A stretch of DNA of 64,000 nucleotides from contig NZ_LR723670.1 in NCBI RefSeq assembly GCF_902502825.2, positions 1,054,001 to 1,118,000 of the forward strand, given 5' to 3'. Shown here in pieces: positions 60,632 to 64,000 of the stretch (position 1 is its first letter; each line of letters begins with the position of its first letter). A model generated the notes under the pieces. It was given only the letters and a program-made list of their open reading frames with translations, had not been told where the DNA came from and did no database searches. Position numbers and translations under genes: made by a program. This DNA is from Pseudorhizobium flavum. Lineage in GTDB: Bacteria; Pseudomonadota; Alphaproteobacteria; Rhizobiales; Rhizobiaceae.

Positions 60632-60988
60632 TCAATCGCAGGCTTCCTGCGCCGCGGTGGCAGCGGCAGTTTTCTCGCCTTCCTGCTGGGCGGCGACATC
60701 TTGCCCGGACGTGGCGAGAGAGCTGCTTTCTCCCATCGGCATGTCCTTGCCGTCCTTTGCCGCCGTTTCCGGAAGAGCTTCTTTGCTGGTAGTCGTCGTG
60801 CCGGTCGAAGATTCCGTCTTCACCTGACCGGCATCACCCTCCAGGGGTGCATGGGTTCCGTCCTTTGCAATGCCCGCTTGTTGCTCCGTGCTGACCGAGC
60901 CGGTTGTTTCCGGGCAGTCGGCGAAGCTGGGGCTGTGAGTGGCAGCTATCAAAGCGATAGTTGCCGGGACCAAGACAATCATTTTCAT
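60632..60988 (-). CDS. small exported low-complexity protein
   Basis: This 118-residue protein has a signal peptide (MKMIVLVPATIALIAATHSPSFA, cleaved near 23). The mature chain is Thr/Ser/Ala/Glu-rich and probably disordered (TESSTGTTTTSKEALPETAAKDGK), with one Cys after the cleavage site and one at the penultimate residue. GGAGG is well placed before the ATG. An EcfG-like promoter suggests induction in general stress. No family is recognised. Confidence 0.7.
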   Translation of the reverse strand: MKMIVLVPATIALIAATHSPSFADCPETTGSVSTEQQAGIAKDGTHAPLEGDAGQVKTESSTGTTTTSKEALPETAAKDGKDMPMGESSSLATSGQDVAAQQEGEKTAAATAAQEACD

Positions 60989-61014
60989 GGCTCATCCTCC
61001 TTTGCCGACTGACG

Positions 61015-61040
61015 AACATCGAGGAAGAGGCCTTTGTTCC
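61015..61040 (-). promoter_or_regulatory. EcfG-like promoter of the small exported protein gene
   Basis: On the minus strand GGAAC (61036-61040) and TGTT (61015-61018) are 17 nt apart, one -10 base off the EcfG consensus. A second GGAAC lies 7 nt further upstream (61043-61047). The predicted start of transcription is about 20 nt before the ATG at 60988. Confidence 0.45.
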
Positions 61041-61270
61041 TTGTTCCCGGGGACCGCAGCGACTCGGGCAGTGTTCGTGCCACCTTCCGATCGGTCGGAG
61101 ACAGATGCGTCGCAGGGGCTGAGGCTTTACTGGGAGCGGCGGCGTAAGCACCCATCAGCAACATTGATGGGAATTCGGCATTATTCGCTTTGATCTCAGC
61201 CGTACTCCGATAGTTTCGGTTGCACCCGCCACCATGTCCCCGTCGAGTTTGCAATGCCCGAGAATGCCAG

Positions 61271-62209
61271 ATGACCGTTGATGCGGGCAATTCCCTGCGC
61301 GGGATCATGTTCAAGATCATTTCCGTAGCGATCTTCGTGCTGATGCAGACCTGCATCAAGGCTGCCGGAAGTGGCGTCCCGGCCGGGCAGATCACCTTCT
61401 ACCGTTCCGCCTTCGCGCTGATTCCGATCATCGCCTACCTTGCCTGGCGACGCGACCTGCGCACCGCCGTCCATACGGATCAGCCCTTCGGGCACTTCAA
61501 GCGCGGCCTGTTCGGCGTCATGTCCATGGTCTTCGGCTTTTACGGTCTTGTCCACCTGCCGCTGCCGGAGGCGATCGCGATCGGCTATGCCTCGCCGCTG
61601 ATGGCGGTGGTCTTTGCGGCACTGCTTCTGGGTGAGCAGGTGCGGCTTTACCGCTGGAGCGCCGTGGTTGCCGGTATGGTGGGCGTGCTGATCGTGTCCT
61701 GGCCGAAGCTGACGCTGTTCAGCGAGGGCGGTTTCGGCTCCACGCAGGCGCTCGGTGCGGCGGCAGTGCTGGCGGGCGCGGTCCTGAGCGGACTTGCCAT
61801 GGTGCAGGTGCGCCAATTGGTGAAGACGGAGCGGACGCCGACCATCGTCTTCTATTTCTCGCTGTCAGGCGCGCTGCTGTCGCTGCTGAGCCTGCCCTTC
61901 GGCTGGACGGCGCTGACGGGGGAACAGGCAATGCTGCTGATCGGGGCCGGCATCTGCGGCGGGATCGCCCAGATCTTCCTGACCGAGAGCTACAGGCATG
62001 CGGACGTGTCGGCGGTGGCGCCGTTCGAATACACGTCCTTCATCCTGGGGATTGCCATCGCCTTCGTCATCTTCGACGACGTGCCGACGGCACCGATGAT
62101 CATCGGTACGGCAATCACGGTGGCGGCCGGGATCTTCATCGTCTACCGGGAGCGGCGGCTCGGGCTGGAGCGCAAGGCGGCGCGCAAGGCTTCGGCGCCG
62201 CCCGGCTGA
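61271..62209 (+). CDS. EamA/DMT-superfamily permease
   Basis: This 312-residue inner-membrane protein has ten predicted helices in two EamA repeats. The first begins with FVLMQTCIKAAGSGVPAGQITFYRSAFALIPI, and the repeat boundary lies near residue 160. LTESYRHADVSAVAPFEYTSFILGIAIAF is typical of the second repeat. Substrates of this group are mostly unknown metabolites or riboflavin-like compounds. ATG 61271 is chosen; the frame opens 51 nt earlier without better SD. It is divergent from the small exported protein gene. Confidence 0.88.
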   Translation: MTVDAGNSLRGIMFKIISVAIFVLMQTCIKAAGSGVPAGQITFYRSAFALIPIIAYLAWRRDLRTAVHTDQPFGHFKRGLFGVMSMVFGFYGLVHLPLPEAIAIGYASPLMAVVFAALLLGEQVRLYRWSAVVAGMVGVLIVSWPKLTLFSEGGFGSTQALGAAAVLAGAVLSGLAMVQVRQLVKTERTPTIVFYFSLSGALLSLLSLPFGWTALTGEQAMLLIGAGICGGIAQIFLTESYRHADVSAVAPFEYTSFILGIAIAFVIFDDVPTAPMIIGTAITVAAGIFIVYRERRLGLERKAARKASAPPG

Positions 62210-62216
62210 TCGCCGG

Positions 62217-62369
62217 TTAAAGCGGGATGTAGGCCGTCGCCGCATTGGCAGGGCGCGCGTCGCCGCGGCGGACGGCACCGGCATGGCGGTACTCGCGGGC
62301 GGCTCTGACGGCGGTGCTGATGCCCTCGACCGTTTCGCGCAACGCGCGGATAGGGTGAAGCTGGCTCAT
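62217..62369 (-). CDS. 50-residue basic protein
   Basis: This 50-residue protein starts MSQLHPIRALRETVEGISTA. An Arg-rich middle (VRAAREYRHAGAVRRGDARP) and a short neutral tail (TAYIPL) follow. GGAAGGA precedes the ATG at 62369. It lies in tandem with another small basic protein gene upstream; the spacing (26 nt) suggests one transcript. I recognise it as a recurring type of rhizobial small ORF but no function is known. Confidence 0.55.
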   Translation of the reverse strand: MSQLHPIRALRETVEGISTAVRAAREYRHAGAVRRGDARPANAATAYIPL

Positions 62370-62395
62370 GATCCTGGGTCCTTCCTCGGCTCGGT

Positions 62396-62587
62396 TCAGC
62401 GCTCGCGGAAATCCGTGAAAATTGCGGACTGCCGAGTGATCTTGTCCATCCGGCCGATGGCACGCGCCGTCAGCTGCTCGTTGGTGGCGGAGCCGAAGCG
62501 ATGGTAGCCCTGCGAAGAGCGCTGCGGCATGCCGGCAGCGCGGAGGCTTTCGAAGCCGGAATGGATGGGGCGGGCACGAGTCATCAT
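62396..62587 (-). CDS. 63-residue small basic protein
   Basis: The protein starts MMTRARPIHSGFESLRAAGM, continues QRSSQGYHRFGSATNEQLTA and ends TRQSAIFTDFRER. It is basic and soluble, with no signal. Two consecutive ATG codons (62587, 62584) follow AAGGC, and an SD fits either. The upstream gap contains TTAACATTGATTA near 62714, a weak CtrA-like site. Function unknown; it pairs with the 50-residue gene downstream. Confidence 0.6.
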   Translation of the reverse strand: MMTRARPIHSGFESLRAAGMPQRSSQGYHRFGSATNEQLTARAIGRMDKITRQSAIFTDFRER

Positions 62588-62737
62588 TGCCTTGGTTCCT
62601 AAATCTGTGGTTCCTCCCAAGACAATCCCAATATTGCGGTGCAGCATCGATTCGGCAATGCGACATAAAGGAGCGCTGCCATGCGCAAATTGCATGGCAG
62701 ATTTCATAATCTGTTAACATTGATTATTCCCGCGGCA

Positions 62738-63592
62738 TCAGCCGCGCGTGATCGCCTGCGAAAACATGAGCAGGTCGCGCCATGCGAGCGCCTTCGTGGC
62801 CGGGGCGCCCAAGAGGTCCTGCGGATGCAGCGTTGCCAGTGCGCGGACGGAGCGGCCGCCGACCGTCACCTCCCGCCATTCGCCCCGCAGGCTGTGGATC
62901 GTGCCCGTTTCCCCGAAGAAGAAGCGGGCAGAAAAATTCCCGAGCAGCAGTAGGTGATCGGGTTCGGCCAAGGCGATCTGACGGTCGATGAAGGGCTTGC
63001 AGATCGCGGTTTCGGCAGGCGAGGGCATGCGGTTGCCCGGCGGGCGCCACGGAATGATGTTGGTGAGCAGCACCGCCTCCCGCGACAGTCCGATGGCTGC
63101 CAGCATCCGGTCGAGCAACTGGCCCGTACGGCCGGAAAAGGGCAGGCCATCGCGATCATCGTCGGCATTCGGCATGGGGCCGATGACCATGATCCGCGTG
63201 GCGGGGTCGCCGCTGGCGAAGACGGTGGAACGGGCGCCGTTCTTCAGGTTGCAGCTGTCGAAGCTCTCGATCGCCGCCTTCAGGTCTGCAAGCGAGGAAG
63301 CACTTTCCGCTGCCCGCTGCGCGGCGGCTACCGCATCGACGTTCGGCATGGCGACGGGTGGCGGATTGAGCGGCTGGGTCGCTGCGGCAGCGCGTGCTGG
63401 CTGTTGCCGGTCGGCCCGTTGCTGGGGAGCGAGCTGCGAAGCGCTGGTCTGCTCGTGGGCCACCTTCTGCGCCGCAAATTCCGCAACGCGGTCAATCGGC
63501 GCATCCTCCAGCAGCCATTCCACGCCGCTATCTGCATAGAAATGCAGAAGTGCGGAGAGTTCCTGTGGCTGGAGGTCTTTCGCCTGGATCAT
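62738..63592 (-). CDS. uracil-DNA glycosylase (family 4-like)
   Basis: This 284-residue base-excision repair enzyme has motif 1 GPMPNADDDRDGLPFSGRTGQLLDRML and the catalytic-loop region ALATLHPQDLL, as in family 4/5 glycosylases. The Pro/Ala-rich N-terminal ~100 residues are an extension. Classical family 4 has four cysteines for a [4Fe-4S] cluster. Here only Cys in FDSCNLK and AETAICKPF are in place, the others being Lys/Asp-like and Trp (IIPWRPPGNR), as in other alphaproteobacterial members. An intact cluster is therefore doubtful. Confidence 0.88.
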   Translation of the reverse strand: MIQAKDLQPQELSALLHFYADSGVEWLLEDAPIDRVAEFAAQKVAHEQTSASQLAPQQRADRQQPARAAAATQPLNPPPVAMPNVDAVAAAQRAAESASSLADLKAAIESFDSCNLKNGARSTVFASGDPATRIMVIGPMPNADDDRDGLPFSGRTGQLLDRMLAAIGLSREAVLLTNIIPWRPPGNRMPSPAETAICKPFIDRQIALAEPDHLLLLGNFSARFFFGETGTIHSLRGEWREVTVGGRSVRALATLHPQDLLGAPATKALAWRDLLMFSQAITRG

Positions 63593-63630
63593 AAGACCAC
63601 TCTAGCGAAGCGGAAGGGGCGGGGGAAGCA

Positions 63631-64000
63631 TCAAGCGGCCCACCGTGCCATCTCGCCGCTCTCTCCGATCAGCGCCAGGCCGTGGGCGATCGACAGAAGC
63701 TCGCCGCCGCTTTCGATACGGCCTGCATCGAAACGCCGGTTGAAGATGTCGCGCACGGCCGGCACGAAGGAGGTGCCGCCGGTGAGGAAGACCTTATCGA
63801 TGGCCGCAGGCGCCGTGTTTGTCTCGACCAGGACCTGGTCGAGGGCAGCCTCGATGCGGGACAGGTCGTCGGCGATCCAGCTCTCGAAGTCGCGGCGCCG
63901 GACGGTCTTGCGGGCGGCCTTGCCGAGGGGCGCAAAGCTGAATTCCGCCTCTTCCGTCCCCGACAGCGCCATCTTCGTCGCCGACACCGCCTGGTAGAGC
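63631..64000 (-). CDS. Hsp70-like protein (YegD type), 3' end only
   Basis: Only the C-terminal ~122 residues are in the window; the gene continues past its right edge. The fragment carries the actin-fold nucleotide motif KVFLTGGTSFVPAVRDIFNRRF and ends shortly after AHGLALIGESGEMARWAA. There is no substrate-binding domain after the ATPase, so it resembles YegD-like Hsp70 relatives and not DnaK. The codons before 63987 remain open (LYQAVSATK), confirming truncation by the window and not by mutation. Confidence 0.82.
   Translation of the reverse strand, partial: LYQAVSATKMALSGTEEAEFSFAPLGKAARKTVRRRDFESWIADDLSRIEAALDQVLVETNTAPAAIDKVFLTGGTSFVPAVRDIFNRRFDAGRIESGGELLSIAHGLALIGESGEMARWAA

Overview
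The window comes from the chromosome of an alphaproteobacterium of the Rhizobiales, most likely a Rhizobiaceae member close to Sinorhizobium/Ensifer, Rhizobium or Shinella. The evidence is high GC, SD-led genes, the block feuN-feuP-feuQ / cycHJKL / degP / two-component pair / glnE / pleC-type kinase / pepN that I recall from Sinorhizobium meliloti, GGAAC...CGTT (EcfG) and TTAA-N7-TTAA (CtrA) promoter motifs, and rhizobial intergenic repeats. I saw no rRNA, tRNA, CRISPR array, integrase or transposase.

Left part (1-20 kb), accessory and housekeeping genes: the end of a copper locus (CueR/HmrR regulator, CopZ-like chaperone), a single-domain response regulator, two Crp/Fnr paralogues around a DUF6894 gene, acylphosphatase, a LuxR-type regulator convergent with an oversized lone flagellin, an Omp25-like porin, SelO, an AhpD-like protein, an NCS2 permease, a DapA-family lyase, VOC/DUF4287 proteins, several tiny envelope proteins, a PaoABC-like molybdenum hydroxylase operon and glutaminase. 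At least five small genes here and near 61 kb carry EcfG-like general-stress promoters.

Middle part (20.2-40.6 kb), a gene transfer agent (GTA)-like cluster: homologues of RcGTA g1, g2, g3, g3.5, g4-g10, g10.1 and g11-g15 in canonical order, a holin-like gene at the end, then a strong terminator. There is no integrase, replication or immunity gene, so it is not an ordinary prophage. It is longer than the usual ~15 kb because it carries extra genes. Between g2 and g3 are a GH19-type lysin, an unknown membrane protein and an antisense micro-ORF. Between g3 and g3.5 is a ParDE-type toxin-antitoxin pair. A 172-bp inverted-repeat element lies between capsid and g6. A 2.9-kb mainly opposing insert (DUF6176, cupin, TetR, alpha/beta hydrolase) lies between g10.1 and g11. 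The hydrolase is flanked by two ~94% identical 158-bp copies of the 5' end of g11, and g6 has an apparent 1-nt frameshift. A promoter-like sequence followed by an intrinsic terminator precedes g1.

Right part (40.7-64 kb), core genes: osmosensing FeuNPQ, cytochrome c maturation CycHJKL, the periplasmic protease DegP with a downstream two-component system, GlnE, a PleC-type PAS histidine kinase whose promoter region holds six GANTC (CcrM) sites and a perfect CtrA box, PepN, a small exported protein, a DMT permease, two tiny basic proteins, a family-4-type uracil-DNA glycosylase, and the 3' end of an Hsp70-like gene cut by the window edge.
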